DNA from: PALSA-1004 sp963829085
GTDB taxonomy: Bacteria; Pseudomonadota; Gammaproteobacteria; Burkholderiales; SG8-41
Assembly: GCA_963829085.1 (NCBI GenBank)
Contig: CAWHHJ010000017.1
Location: 1-64,000, forward strand
Reading direction: 5' to 3'
Length of the DNA stretch: 64,000 nucleotides
In this document: positions 36,034 through 45,230 of the stretch, piece by piece
Layout: each line of letters opens with the position of its first letter
How positions within the stretch are numbered: position 1 is the stretch's first letter
Made by a program: the position numbers and the translations under genes
Notes under the pieces: generated by a model
Databases searched by the model: none
Told to the model about the DNA's origin: nothing
The model's input: only the letters and a program-made list of their open reading frames with translations

Positions 36034-36777
36034 CTACCGAAGTCTTTGATCGAGAAACTGCCCGATGCGCTTAGCGAGCTCGTTCTCGTGTCCCGCAAAA
36101 TAGTGATCGGCACCCGGCACTTCGATTTGCGCGGAGCCCTTGAGCGCACGTAATGTCGCCGCACGCTTGTACGCGTTCTGACGGACGACCGGAAAATCCT
36201 GCTGGCCATAAATGTCGAGCACCGGCATTTTCAGATTAGAAATATTCGCAAACTCGCCGCTGCTGATGCCGATGCTCACCCACGCGTCTACATCGCGACC
36301 GCCATTCGTAGCAAGAAAATAGTTGCTTATGCGCGCGCCCATACTATGCGACACCAGCCCGATTTTGTGCGCGCTTTTCGAATGTAGAAACGCGATTGCG
36401 GCGGTGAGTCGCTCGGCGGAGTCTGTGAATAGCGCAGTGTAATCTTCAGCCGCAGCATCGGCGGCGAGCACAGGCATCTGCACCGAAAGCGTCGTGTAGC
36501 CCTCATCAGGCAGCGCGCTTCGCAAAGCGCCTATCAGCGCCCAATCCGGGTGTACCCCGAGGCCGTGCACGATAATGACCGCCGCCCGCGGCTTTGCGGC
36601 CTGGGTGTATAGCGCCAGGAATTTGTGGCCCGATGGCTGCGCAAGGTACACCGCATCGCCAACGACCAGGGTCGGCGTGATCTCGTCGTTCCAACGTTTC
36701 TCGCGTGCGTAATCGGCTGCGGCAAAAACATTAACCGCGATGAGCATCGCCGCCACGAAAACGTATGCGCGCGCCAT
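36034..36777 (-). CDS. DUF3530-like alpha/beta hydrolase, exported
   Basis: A 247-residue protein with a signal peptide (MARAYVFVAAMLIAVNVFA) and an alpha/beta-hydrolase pattern: VIIVHGLGVHPDW (oxyanion region), VSHSMGAR (nucleophile Ser), LDIYGQQDFP (acid) and PGADHYFAGHE (His). The layout resembles the DUF3530 family, whose role is not known. The start codon shares a base with the stop of the upstream crotonase gene (TAATG), implying coupled translation. A periplasmic hydrolase directly after a CoA-linked enzyme is an odd pair. Confidence 0.78.
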   Translation of the reverse strand: MARAYVFVAAMLIAVNVFAAADYAREKRWNDEITPTLVVGDAVYLAQPSGHKFLALYTQAAKPRAAVIIVHGLGVHPDWALIGALRSALPDEGYTTLSVQMPVLAADAAAEDYTALFTDSAERLTAAIAFLHSKSAHKIGLVSHSMGARISNYFLATNGGRDVDAWVSIGISSGEFANISNLKMPVLDIYGQQDFPVVRQNAYKRAATLRALKGSAQIEVPGADHYFAGHENELAKRIGQFLDQRLR

Positions 36778-37556
36778 TAGCGGCCTTTGAAGTGCGGTTT
36801 TGTTTTTGCGAGGAAGGCAGCTACGCCGATGCGGTAATCTTCAGTGTCGAAGCACGCATAGCTCGTGCTCCATTCAGTCGGCGTAATTTCTGCTGTCACG
36901 CTCAGCCGCTCGATATACTGCTTATGCCAGCGTGCAACGAGCGGCGCGCCTGCCGCAATGCGTTCGGCAGTCGCATACGATTCATGCTCTACTGCATCGT
37001 CGGGCACGACACGATTGACCAGCCGCTTGCTATATGCTTCGCGGGCATCGAATACGCGGCCCTCGAGGAGGATTTCGCGCGCGATGGCCGGCCCCGCCAA
37101 TGCCAGCAGACCCTGCAGTTCGCCATAGCCCATCGTCAAGCCGAGATTTTTAATCGGCACACCGAACCGGCTGCCCTCCCCGCAGATGCGCAGGTTGCAC
37201 ATCGCGGCGATTTCAAGTCCGCCGCCGACGCATGCACCTTTGATCATCGCGATCACGGGATGCTTGCAGTGATTGACCGCCTGCATCGTCGCGTGAATCA
37301 GCTCGCCATATTCATGCGCCTGCCGCGCGTTCGCGCGCTCGGACGCAAATTCACTGATGTCGGCGCCTGCCGCAAACGCTTTGTCACCGGCGCCACGTAG
37401 AACGACGCAGCGCAATTGCTCATCCGCCGACAGTTCGCGCATCGTTGTCCCGAGGCGGTCCCACATGGGCTTGTTGAGGGCGTTAAGGCGCGCCGGATTA
37501 TTCAGCACGACCGTCGCGATAGGACCGTCGCGTGTAACGAGCACCGGCGAGGTCAT
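36777..37556 (-). CDS. Crotonase-family protein (enoyl-CoA hydratase-like), one catalytic Glu missing
   Basis: A 259-residue crotonase-fold protein. The oxyanion region FAAGADISEF and the GACVGGGLEIAAMCN segment with the first catalytic Glu (115) are present. At the second catalytic position the family FGxPE reads FGVPIK, so Ile135 replaces Glu. It may therefore not be a normal hydratase; isomerase, hydrolase or decarboxylase activity is possible. It is a clear paralogue of 56990-57784, which has the same change. It follows a Bug gene by 14 bases and is coupled to the hydrolase below. Confidence 0.85.
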   Translation of the reverse strand: MTSPVLVTRDGPIATVVLNNPARLNALNKPMWDRLGTTMRELSADEQLRCVVLRGAGDKAFAAGADISEFASERANARQAHEYGELIHATMQAVNHCKHPVIAMIKGACVGGGLEIAAMCNLRICGEGSRFGVPIKNLGLTMGYGELQGLLALAGPAIAREILLEGRVFDAREAYSKRLVNRVVPDDAVEHESYATAERIAAGAPLVARWHKQYIERLSVTAEITPTEWSTSYACFDTEDYRIGVAAFLAKTKPHFKGR

Positions 37557-37570
37557 GGCGTCATGACCGT

Positions 37571-38539
37571 TTAGTCGAGCTTGATGTTGCCCGCTTTGAT
37601 GATGCGGGCATACTTTTCCGTTTCACTACGGATGAACGCTGCGAATTCTGCCGGTGAATTGCCGCCAATATCGGCGCCCACGCTTGCCATCTTTTCCTTG
37701 ACGTCGGGCTGGTGCACTACCTTGATGAGTTCGGCCTGCAGGCGCGCAACAATGTCCTTGTTCACTGCGCCCGGCGCGACGACGCCCCACCACGTGCTCA
37801 TGTCGAAGCCTTTCACGCCGGCTTCCTCGACCGTCGGCATATCGGGCAACAGCGAAAAGCGCTTCGACGATGTCACTGCGAGCGCTCGTAACCTGCCCTG
37901 CCGCACGTAGTTAATGACCGGCGGTATGGAGTCGAAATCGAGATGCACCTGGCCGGAGATCAAGTCGACGATGGATTGCCCGCTGCCTTTATACGGAATG
38001 TGCAGCATGTCGACTTTAGCCTGCAGCTTGAAGAGTTCGCCCGCGAGATGCTGCACGGTGCCCGAGCCGGGAGACGCGTACTGAAGCTGTCCGGGCCGCG
38101 CTTTCGCGAAGGCGATCAGTTCTTTTACACTGCGCACCGGCACCGAGGGATGCACCACGAGCAGGTTCGGAGCGATGGCCGACAATGAGATCGGCGCGAA
38201 ATCTTTTTGGGCGTCGTACGGAAGTTTGATCAGCGATGGCAGAATCGTCATCGCCGCAATATGCGCCATCATGATGGTGTAACCGTCGGGCGCCGCTTTC
38301 GAGACGATCTCGGCAGCGAGTTGGCCGCTGGCGCCGCCGCGATTGTCGACCACGACCTGCTGACCGATGGCCTCGCTCAATTTATGCGCGACGATGCGGC
38401 CGACGATGTCGGTGCCGCCGCCGGGCGGAAAGCCGATGACCATCCGTATCGTTTTCGCCGGATACGCCTGTCCGTAAGCTGCTGTTACCGATACGCACGC
38501 GGCAGTCAGCGCGAGCGTGAAGCGAAAAGCTTTGTGCAT
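37571..38539 (-). CDS. Bug-family substrate-binding protein
   Basis: A 322-residue receptor with a signal peptide ending near VTAAYGQ. Core segments are AYPAKTIRMVIGFPPGGGTD, VVVDNRGGASGQLAAE, APDGYTIMMAHIA, IPYKGSGQSIVDLISGQ and TWWGVVAPGA. ATG 38539 has GAGAGG upstream; the longer frame to 38605 has no such support. It lies 109 bases after tctA, so it may be expressed with tctCBA and use the same membrane pair. Confidence 0.9.
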   Translation of the reverse strand: MHKAFRFTLALTAACVSVTAAYGQAYPAKTIRMVIGFPPGGGTDIVGRIVAHKLSEAIGQQVVVDNRGGASGQLAAEIVSKAAPDGYTIMMAHIAAMTILPSLIKLPYDAQKDFAPISLSAIAPNLLVVHPSVPVRSVKELIAFAKARPGQLQYASPGSGTVQHLAGELFKLQAKVDMLHIPYKGSGQSIVDLISGQVHLDFDSIPPVINYVRQGRLRALAVTSSKRFSLLPDMPTVEEAGVKGFDMSTWWGVVAPGAVNKDIVARLQAELIKVVHQPDVKEKMASVGADIGGNSPAEFAAFIRSETEKYARIIKAGNIKLD

Positions 38540-38648
38540 GACAACCTCTCCGGGAGTTTCGGCGATTATAGGCCGGGACCGGCTGCACGCTTGTGACGTC
38601 TGCACGGCACGTCGACTTTGTATTAAGACGCAGCAGCGTGTCGCCCGA

Positions 38649-40154
38649 TTACCGTTTCCCGAAAATATTTTGCAGACCGCCGAGTGCGCGTGAGATCAAA
38701 GGCCAGAACAGGAGCACGAGTGCAAGCGTCGTGATCGAGCCGACCAGTCCGTTCGACCAGAACACACCCATGTCTCCGCCCGCGCCGATCATCGACAAGC
38801 GAAAGGCATCCTCCGCGCGGTTGCCGAGCACGAGCGCGAGTGTGAACGGGGCGAGCGGGATGCCAATCTTTTTGAATACGTAGCCGACCACGCCGAATGC
38901 GAGCATCAGCCAGATGTCGAACATCGCATTCTGGATCGCGTAAGCGCCGACTGCGCATGACACGACGATCATCGGTGCAATGGCGGCGAATGGCACACGC
39001 AGGACCGCAGCAAACAGCGGCACGGTCGACAAGACGATCACAAGTCCGACGACGTTGCCGAGATACATCGACGCAATCAATCCCCACACGAAGTCCTTAT
39101 GCTCGACGAACAGCAAGGGACCCGGATTGAGTCCCCAAACCATCAGACCGCCAAGCAATATCGCGGCAGTTCCGGACCCTGGAATGCCGAGCGCGAGCAT
39201 CGGCAGAAGTGCGGAGGTGCCCGATGCATGAGCGGCCGTTTCGGGTGCGAATACACCTTCTATGCGCCCCTTGCCGAAGCTCTCTTTGTCATTCGAAAAG
39301 CGTTTCGCGAGGTTATAGCCCATGAACGATGCAGCAATCGCGCCGCCCGGGGTAATACCCAGCCAACAGCCGATTGCTGATGAGCGCAGCAGCGTTACCC
39401 AGTAACGCGGCAGCTCCTTCCACACGCGCAACACGACGCGCAGGCTGATCTTCGCCGGATGACCACGCAGCGCCAGACGCTCTTCCATCGTAAGCAGTAT
39501 CTCGCTGATGCCGAACAGGCCGATCACCGCGACGAGGAAATTAATGCCGCGAAAAAGCTCGCTCCACCCGAACGTCATGCGCAATTGTCCGGACACGGTA
39601 TCCATGCCGATGCCGGCAAGCAGCAGTCCGAGCGTCATCGAGATAATCGTCTTGTGCTTATCTTCGCGCCCCAGCCCCACGAACGAGCAGAACGTAAGCA
39701 GGTAGACCGCGAAGAACTCCGGCGGTCCGAAGCGCAATGCAAACGACGCGATACCGGGCGCGAGAAAGGTGATGAGCAGAACTGCAATCAGCGATCCGAT
39801 GAACGACGATGTAAAGGCTGCGGTGAGTGCTTCCGCGGCGCGCCCCTGCTGTGCCATGGGATAGCCGTCGAACGTAGTCGCCACCGACCACGCTTCACCG
39901 GGAATATTGAAAAGGATCGAAGTGATCGCGCCCCCGAAGAGCGCGCCCCAGTAGATGCACGACAGCATGACGATTGCCGACGTCGGATCCATCGTAAACG
40001 TGAGCGGCAGCAGTATTGCCACGCCGTTCGGGCCGCCGAGGCCGGGCAGCACACCTACAAAGATGCCGAGCACGAGGCCCACCAGCATCAGCGCCAACGT
40101 CTTGAATGTCAGCAAAACGTGAAAGCCGTGCAGCAGCAGTTCGAAGGCTTCCAT
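38649..40154 (-). CDS. tctA: Tripartite tricarboxylate transporter large membrane subunit TctA
   Basis: A 501-residue integral membrane protein with about 12 helices. It begins with the TctA hallmark GIFVGVLPGLGGPNGVAILLPLTF, then SCIYWGALFGGAITSILFNIPGEAWSVATTFDGYPMAQQG. A second repeat follows (GCWLGITPGGAIAASFMGYNL, PGSGTAAILLGGLMVWGLNPGPLLF). It forms the transport channel with TctB, driven by ion gradients and fed by TctC or Bug receptors. ATG 40154 gives the normal length; the longer frame overlaps tctB. This is the only tctA in the window. Confidence 0.94.
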   Translation of the reverse strand: MEAFELLLHGFHVLLTFKTLALMLVGLVLGIFVGVLPGLGGPNGVAILLPLTFTMDPTSAIVMLSCIYWGALFGGAITSILFNIPGEAWSVATTFDGYPMAQQGRAAEALTAAFTSSFIGSLIAVLLITFLAPGIASFALRFGPPEFFAVYLLTFCSFVGLGREDKHKTIISMTLGLLLAGIGMDTVSGQLRMTFGWSELFRGINFLVAVIGLFGISEILLTMEERLALRGHPAKISLRVVLRVWKELPRYWVTLLRSSAIGCWLGITPGGAIAASFMGYNLAKRFSNDKESFGKGRIEGVFAPETAAHASGTSALLPMLALGIPGSGTAAILLGGLMVWGLNPGPLLFVEHKDFVWGLIASMYLGNVVGLVIVLSTVPLFAAVLRVPFAAIAPMIVVSCAVGAYAIQNAMFDIWLMLAFGVVGYVFKKIGIPLAPFTLALVLGNRAEDAFRLSMIGAGGDMGVFWSNGLVGSITTLALVLLFWPLISRALGGLQNIFGKR

Positions 40155-40164
40155 TGATGACCGG

Positions 40165-40707
40165 CTAGTGACCGAACAGGGCTTCGAGCGGCCCCTTCGG
40201 CATGATGACATCGAACGCGATGTCGAACGTGACGAACATTGCGACCGCGAATACGAAGCTGGTTACCAGTGATTTCCACCACGCAATGTGACCGACGAAA
40301 CGCATGAACCCCGCGACGAGCAAAAAACTTGCGACGTAAAGACCGAGCCATTGCGTGCACACGCAAAACACCAGGGTGGGTATGAAAACTTGAGTCACCC
40401 TGCGCAATTGATCTCGCGTCACAAAGACCTGATCTTCGGACTTGCGATCCCAAAACGCTTTCACGAGGCCGAATACGCTGGCTGCGCCCAATACAACGGA
40501 AAGATAGAACGGAAAATAGCCGGCCTTCGGACCATCGGGCGCCCATCCCATCCCCGTGCGCCAGTTATCGAAAGCCATCAGCCCTGCGAAAGCGAGCAGC
40601 AATAGTGAAACGACTATATCGACGCTGCGGGTGCCCGCTACCGCGGGAGAATCGCTCGCCGGAGCGCTCGGATCATCGACGACGATTTCGCTTTCGGAAT
40701 CCGCCAT
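40165..40707 (-). CDS. tctB: Tripartite tricarboxylate transporter small membrane subunit TctB
   Basis: A 180-residue membrane protein with about four helices after a polar N-terminus (MADSESEIVVDDPSAP). The helices include VDIVVSLLLLAFAGLMAF, GYFPFYLSVVLGAASVFGLV, TQWLGLYVASFLLVAGFM and SLVTSFVFAVAMFVTFDIAF. Size, helix pattern and position between tctC and tctA identify it. The ATG at 40707 is the first plausible start; the stop is ten bases before tctA. Confidence 0.9.
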   Translation of the reverse strand: MADSESEIVVDDPSAPASDSPAVAGTRSVDIVVSLLLLAFAGLMAFDNWRTGMGWAPDGPKAGYFPFYLSVVLGAASVFGLVKAFWDRKSEDQVFVTRDQLRRVTQVFIPTLVFCVCTQWLGLYVASFLLVAGFMRFVGHIAWWKSLVTSFVFAVAMFVTFDIAFDVIMPKGPLEALFGH

Positions 40708-40782
40708 GGGTTTGATTGCTGCTTGAAGGGGTACTGCGGCGTGCCTTGCCGGGCAAGTTGCGCACACGCCTGAACTAGACCA

Positions 40783-41805
40783 TCACTGGGCGACGAATCC
40801 CGCTTCCGTCATCAGGCTCTTATTGAGCGCCTCGTCGCTTTCAAGAAACTTGAGCATGTCAGGGCCGGTCAGAAAAATCGGCTTCAATGCCTGCTTTTCC
40901 ATGTAGTCCTTGTATTCCGCGGTCTGCGACACTTTCCTGAACAGGTCGACATAGAATGCAGTTTGCTCGCGCGTGACCTTACCCGGCAGGAACATAGCGC
41001 GCAGCATCAGATACTGGACGTCGAGCCCTTCATCCTTGCAAGTCGGGATGTCGTTCCACGACTGCGTGTCGGTCACCTTCGTTTTGTATGCGATGCGTTC
41101 CTTATCGAACACGCAGAGCGCGCGCACCTGGCCCGCGCGCCACACTTCAAGGTTCTCCGATGGATTGTTGACGTTGGCCGCAGTGTGATTGCCGACGAGC
41201 TGCGTGGCGGCCTCGCCGCCCGACTTATACGGCAGGTACGCAAACTTGGCACCCGTCTTCTTTTCCATGAACACAGTCAGCACGTGATCCTCCCGCTTCG
41301 AGCCCGTGCCGCCCATCTTGAACGGCGGATTCGCGGCCTTGGCGGCGGCGATGAATTCCTTTACGTTCTTATACGGCAGCGTCGTGTTATCCCATAACAC
41401 GAATTGATCCAGTGCGATGACTGACACCGGCGTGAGTTCGCGCCAATCGAAAGGAATCTTTGCCGAAAGCGGCAGCATGTAGATCAGGGAATAGGCGATG
41501 AGCACTTTATGCGGGTCGCCGGTGCTCGACTTCATATGCATCAACGCCTCGGCGCCCGACGCGCCGCCCTTGAGCGTGACGACCATCGGCTGCTTCATGA
41601 GATTGTTTTTTTGAATGGCTGACTGCATCATGCGCGCCATTTGATCGGACGCGCCGCCGGCGCCCGCAGCAACAATGATCTCAACGGGTTTGGTGGGCTG
41701 CCAGTCGGCGGCTTGCGTGACTTGAGGCAAGGCGCAGATCGCTGCTGCGGCGGCAGTCATCGCGATGCGAGTGGTGGCAAGTGTGTAATGGCATAAAAAC
41801 CTCAT
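40783..41805 (-). CDS. tctC: Tripartite tricarboxylate transporter substrate-binding protein TctC
   Basis: A 340-residue periplasmic receptor, the only one directly beside tctBA. After the signal peptide (ending QVTQA) it reads ADWQPTKPVEIIVAAGAGGASDQ. That is a more divergent start than the window's Bug proteins, which have YPxKPIRxIVPFPPGG. Other blocks are VVTLKGGASGAEAL, MGGTGSKREDHVL, FAYLPYKSGGEAATQLVG and VNNPSENLEVWRAGQVRAL. The GGASDQ and NPSEN segments suggest a ligand different from that of the Bugs. ATG 41805 has GGAGGA upstream. Confidence 0.9.
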   Translation of the reverse strand: MRFLCHYTLATTRIAMTAAAAAICALPQVTQAADWQPTKPVEIIVAAGAGGASDQMARMMQSAIQKNNLMKQPMVVTLKGGASGAEALMHMKSSTGDPHKVLIAYSLIYMLPLSAKIPFDWRELTPVSVIALDQFVLWDNTTLPYKNVKEFIAAAKAANPPFKMGGTGSKREDHVLTVFMEKKTGAKFAYLPYKSGGEAATQLVGNHTAANVNNPSENLEVWRAGQVRALCVFDKERIAYKTKVTDTQSWNDIPTCKDEGLDVQYLMLRAMFLPGKVTREQTAFYVDLFRKVSQTAEYKDYMEKQALKPIFLTGPDMLKFLESDEALNKSLMTEAGFVAQ

Positions 41806-41819
41806 GGCGGTTCCTCCAG

Positions 41820-42881
41820 TTAGATTTGTTTGATGCGCCGCTGTTGGATGCAGCATGCGAAGTGTTCGCATGTCCGACTCATCTGCACGTTAGGGTAGCG
41901 CAAATTCACCGCTTTCATTGCGGCGGAATGCCGGCAGTGCGTACAACTTTTAACCCACTTGTCAGTTTCCGATTTAAGGTAAGCGCTAAATTCCGCTGGC
42001 GTATCGCCTAGCGGATCAATGCCGAGACCCTCGTACTTTTGTTTTATCTGATTAGTTGCGAGCACCCGGCGCGCCGTTTCGTTGAGGTGCAGTATCACCT
42101 TGCGCGGCGTTGCGGCCGGCGCAAGTAATCCATACCACGTGCTGTATTCAAAGCCGGGAACACCCGCTTCGACCATCGTCGGGACGTCGGGTGCGGCCTC
42201 CGATCGCCTCGCGCTTGTTACCGCAAGCGCGCGCAGCCGTCCGCTCTTCGCAAATGGCGCCGCCGATGCAAAAGTCGACAACATCATTTGCACCTGCCCG
42301 CCGAGGAGGTCATTCAACGCCGGTCCGGTCCCTTTGTACGGAACGTGGAGCAGGTCTATCTTCAGCTCCATCTTCAGCAATTCTGCGGCCAGGTGAGTAC
42401 CGCTGCCGGTGCCGGCGGATGAATATGCAATCTTCCCTGGCTGCGCGCGCGCGACGCTCACGAATTCCTTCACCGATTTCGCCGGCACGCTCGGATGAAT
42501 GACCAGGATGTTCGGCTGCACTGCGATCAGACTGACCGGCGCGAGATCCTTGACGGCGTCGAACGGCAGATTACGATACAGCGCAGCGTTGAAAGCCAGA
42601 CTGATATTTCCGAGCAGCAGCGTGTAGCCATCAGGCGGCGCCTGCGCAGCCAGGCCGCTGCCGAGCGTGCTGCCCGCCCCGCCGCGATTATCGAGAACCA
42701 TCGACTGACCCAGCGCGTCGCTCATATCAGCGGCAAAGATGCGGGCGATGATATCGGTGCCGCCGCCAGGCGCAAACGGCACGATCAGCCTGATCGGCTT
42801 CGAAGGATAGTCCTGCGCGATGGCGTTGGCCGCGAGTGCTGCGAGCAGCCATAGTCCCGCGACAATGTGCAGCGATTTCAT
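41820..42881 (-). CDS. Bug-family substrate-binding protein with frameshifted C-terminus
   Basis: A receptor with a signal peptide ending NAIAQ and a standard core (DYPSKPIRLIVPFAPGGGTD, VLDNRGGAGSTLG, VPYKGTGPALNDLLGG). As read it has 353 residues and ends in an odd Cys- and His-rich tail (CTHCRHS onward). A run of four T at 41948-41951 (plus strand) explains this. With three, the frame continues as KWVKVVRTAGIPPQ and stops at 41915, the normal Bug ending and length (322). The tail is therefore an artefact or a recent mutation. ATG 42881 has GAGGAGAGA upstream. The gene lies just before tctC. Confidence 0.87.
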   Translation of the reverse strand: MKSLHIVAGLWLLAALAANAIAQDYPSKPIRLIVPFAPGGGTDIIARIFAADMSDALGQSMVLDNRGGAGSTLGSGLAAQAPPDGYTLLLGNISLAFNAALYRNLPFDAVKDLAPVSLIAVQPNILVIHPSVPAKSVKEFVSVARAQPGKIAYSSAGTGSGTHLAAELLKMELKIDLLHVPYKGTGPALNDLLGGQVQMMLSTFASAAPFAKSGRLRALAVTSARRSEAAPDVPTMVEAGVPGFEYSTWYGLLAPAATPRKVILHLNETARRVLATNQIKQKYEGLGIDPLGDTPAEFSAYLKSETDKWVKSCTHCRHSAAMKAVNLRYPNVQMSRTCEHFACCIQQRRIKQI

Positions 42882-42952
42882 TCTCTCCTCGCTTCGTCGC
42901 CCGCATCATATGCAAGTCGATCGATGTAGCGTGCTTGCTGCCCGCGACTGGC

Positions 42953-43816
42953 TTATACGGTCACGCCCGCTCTTTTTGCGGCGGCGACCAGATAGTCGCG
43001 GCCCGCCAGCATATCATCCAATGTGCCGAAGGCGTTCGTGTAGTGGCCTGCAAAGCCCTTGGCCTCGATGCGCTTGAACATATTGCCGAAATCCAGATCG
43101 CCTTCGCCCGGTTTCAGATGTTGTTCCTTGCCAAGGCGAACGCAGTCGGCGAGACGGACTTCGCCGACCCGCGCGAAATCAATCGCATCAATGAAGCCAT
43201 CAACGCCATCAGGCACCAGATGCGCATGGTTGGCCGTAAACGACATGCGGAAGTTCGGCGACTTGATGCGGTCGAAGTAATACATCCATTCGTCGACCGT
43301 ATGCGCCAGATAGTGCACCTCCGCGTCGGCCGGCTCGCTGTTCAGGTTTTCGAGGTAGAGAATCGCGTTTTTCTTTTCCGCATAGTCGACCATGCGCTGC
43401 AGACGCGCGCAGCCGGCTTCCATGCGCATCTCGACGTCAGAGCTGAAGTGATATCCCGCGTGCACAACAATCCACTGCGCGCCGAGCTTGCCGTACGCGT
43501 CAATATAACTTTTGAGATATGCATCGACAGCATCGGCGACATATGGCGAATATTCCGCGACATTCACTGCCGACAGGGTATGCAGGCCGAGCGTGATCCC
43601 GTGTGTTGCCGCAAGCTCACGCACACGTTCGGCACGCTTGTCGTCGAAGGTGGTGACGGCGTTATCCGCGGTGTCCAGCTGGATGTCGATAAAGCGCACA
43701 TCGTTTTTCGCGGCCCACTCGATGCCGTCTTCAAGCTTCAGGCGACGTCCGAGATCGATGCCGATGCGATCATGCAGTTGCATACGGCCTTTACCTCGAA
43801 CGGCCGTACTACTCAT
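42953..43816 (-). CDS. Sugar phosphate isomerase/epimerase-like TIM-barrel protein
   Basis: A 287-residue protein of the xylose-isomerase-like TIM-barrel superfamily. Strand-end acidic and His residues that usually bind a metal are seen in RFIDIQLD, LGLHTLS, WIVVHAGYH, ILYLENLNSE and FTANHAHLVPDG. The family includes hydroxypyruvate isomerase, tagatose epimerase and inosose dehydratase, and the sequence does not decide between them. A second start at 43783 (MQLHDRIGIDLG) is possible. It lies 85 bases after a serine-glyoxylate-type aminotransferase gene, and a hydroxypyruvate or tartronate role would fit that neighbour. Confidence 0.78.
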   Translation of the reverse strand: MSSTAVRGKGRMQLHDRIGIDLGRRLKLEDGIEWAAKNDVRFIDIQLDTADNAVTTFDDKRAERVRELAATHGITLGLHTLSAVNVAEYSPYVADAVDAYLKSYIDAYGKLGAQWIVVHAGYHFSSDVEMRMEAGCARLQRMVDYAEKKNAILYLENLNSEPADAEVHYLAHTVDEWMYYFDRIKSPNFRMSFTANHAHLVPDGVDGFIDAIDFARVGEVRLADCVRLGKEQHLKPGEGDLDFGNMFKRIEAKGFAGHYTNAFGTLDDMLAGRDYLVAAAKRAGVTV

Positions 43817-43901
43817 GACCGCGCAACGCGCTTGGTGCGTTCAACGGCTCCGGGGCGCGTGCAGCCATCGCGACTTTCTACGCGCGCCGCTTGCGGCAGG
43901 A

Positions 43902-45107
43902 TCAGGCGACGCTCAACTTCGGCTGTTTTGCGGCCGGCGCTTTACTCGCAATCAGATATTCCATGGCGGCTGCCGTGCCGCCTTTTTTGTGCGGGATCCC
44001 CGCGAGCGCGAATCCCATCTCAACGCCGGCCAGCGTTCCGGCAAGCATCAGATCATTGAAGTCGCCGAGATGGCCGATGCGGAACACCTTGCCTGCTACT
44101 TTGCCGAGTCCGCTGCCGAGCGACATGTTGAAATTGTCGAGCACGACCTTGCGATAATCGACTTCGTTATGGCCTTCGGGCATCAGCACTGCAGTAAGCG
44201 AACTCGAATATTCAGCAGCATTCAGGCACAGGATTTCAAGTCCCCACGCGCGCACCGCGCGGCGCGTCGCTTCGGCGTGACGGTCGTGCCGCCTGAATAC
44301 ATTCTCAAGACCTTCTTCGTGCAGCATCGCCAGCGCTTCACGCAAACCGTAGAGCAAATTGGTTGCCGGCGTATAGGGGAAAAAGCCGCTCTTGTTGGGC
44401 GTCAGCATTTCTTCCCAGCTCCAGTACGACTTCGGCATGCGTGACGTTTTGGCAGCGGCCAGCGCCTTGGCGCTGATCGCGTTAAACGACAATCCAGGCG
44501 GCAGCATGAGTCCCTTCTGCGAGCCTGCAACGGTGACGTCCACACCCCATTCGTCGTGCCGGTAATCGATTGAGGCGAGCGACGAGATCGTGTCGACCAT
44601 CAACAAGGCTGGATGGTTGGCGCGATCGATCGCTTTGCGCACTTCGCCAATCCGCGAGGTAACGCCGGTCGAAGTTTCGTTGTGCACGACGCACACCGCT
44701 TTGATTTCCTGCTTGCGGTCGGCCTTGAGCCAGGCCTCGACGGCACCCGCATCAACTCCATGCCGCCAGTCGCCATCCATGAATTCGGGTGCGAGGCCGA
44801 GTTTGATCGCCATGCTGTTCCACAACGTCGCAAAGTGGCCGGTCTCGGCCATCAGCACGTGGTCACCGGGCGACAGTGTATTCACGAGTGCCGCTTCCCA
44901 CGCGCCGGTACCTGATGCCGGAAAGATGACGACCGGCGACGTTGTCTTAAAAACCGGCTTGAGTCCGGCGAGTACTTCATGTCCGAGCTTCTGGAAATCC
45001 GGACCGCGATGATCGATCGTTGCATTGTCGATCGCACGCAGTACGCGATCCGGCACGTTGGTGGGTCCGGGAATTTGCAGGAAGTGTCGTCCAGCACTGG
45101 CAGGCAT
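43902..45107 (-). CDS. Serine-glyoxylate aminotransferase-like class V aminotransferase
   Basis: A 401-residue PLP enzyme. The opening FLQIPGPTNVPDRVLRAI, the segment HNETSTGVTSRIGEVRKAID and the Schiff-base lysine in VAGSQKGLMLPPGLSF (Lys198) are those of serine-glyoxylate aminotransferases. The reaction interconverts glyoxylate and an amino donor with glycine and hydroxypyruvate (or another 2-oxoacid), in the cytoplasm. ATG 45107 is 20 residues before the conserved Pro-Gly-Pro region. It is divergent from a large FAD/Fe-S 2-hydroxyacid dehydrogenase gene (123-base gap), consistent with a shared C2/C3 acid theme. Confidence 0.88.
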   Translation of the reverse strand: MPASAGRHFLQIPGPTNVPDRVLRAIDNATIDHRGPDFQKLGHEVLAGLKPVFKTTSPVVIFPASGTGAWEAALVNTLSPGDHVLMAETGHFATLWNSMAIKLGLAPEFMDGDWRHGVDAGAVEAWLKADRKQEIKAVCVVHNETSTGVTSRIGEVRKAIDRANHPALLMVDTISSLASIDYRHDEWGVDVTVAGSQKGLMLPPGLSFNAISAKALAAAKTSRMPKSYWSWEEMLTPNKSGFFPYTPATNLLYGLREALAMLHEEGLENVFRRHDRHAEATRRAVRAWGLEILCLNAAEYSSSLTAVLMPEGHNEVDYRKVVLDNFNMSLGSGLGKVAGKVFRIGHLGDFNDLMLAGTLAGVEMGFALAGIPHKKGGTAAAMEYLIASKAPAAKQPKLSVA

Positions 45108-45230
45108 AGCGGCCTCGTTCGGGGTGGGGCGGTTGGGCGAGATTAGTTAAGTTGCACAGGGGCGTCAACCCGCGAATAATTGTCAGCCCTTTAGCACGCC
45201 ATTTGCCGGCGATCCTGACTTAGCTTACGT

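Noticed and set aside
39459..40157. A 232-codon plus-strand frame rich in Arg, Gln and Glu
   Set aside because: It is the exact antisense of tctA; its charged composition mirrors the hydrophobic helices of that gene.
42836..44059. A 407-codon open frame on the plus strand
   Set aside because: It runs antisense to the Bug and isomerase genes, which have strong family matches; the frame is a by-product of GC-rich codon use and has no recognisable domain.
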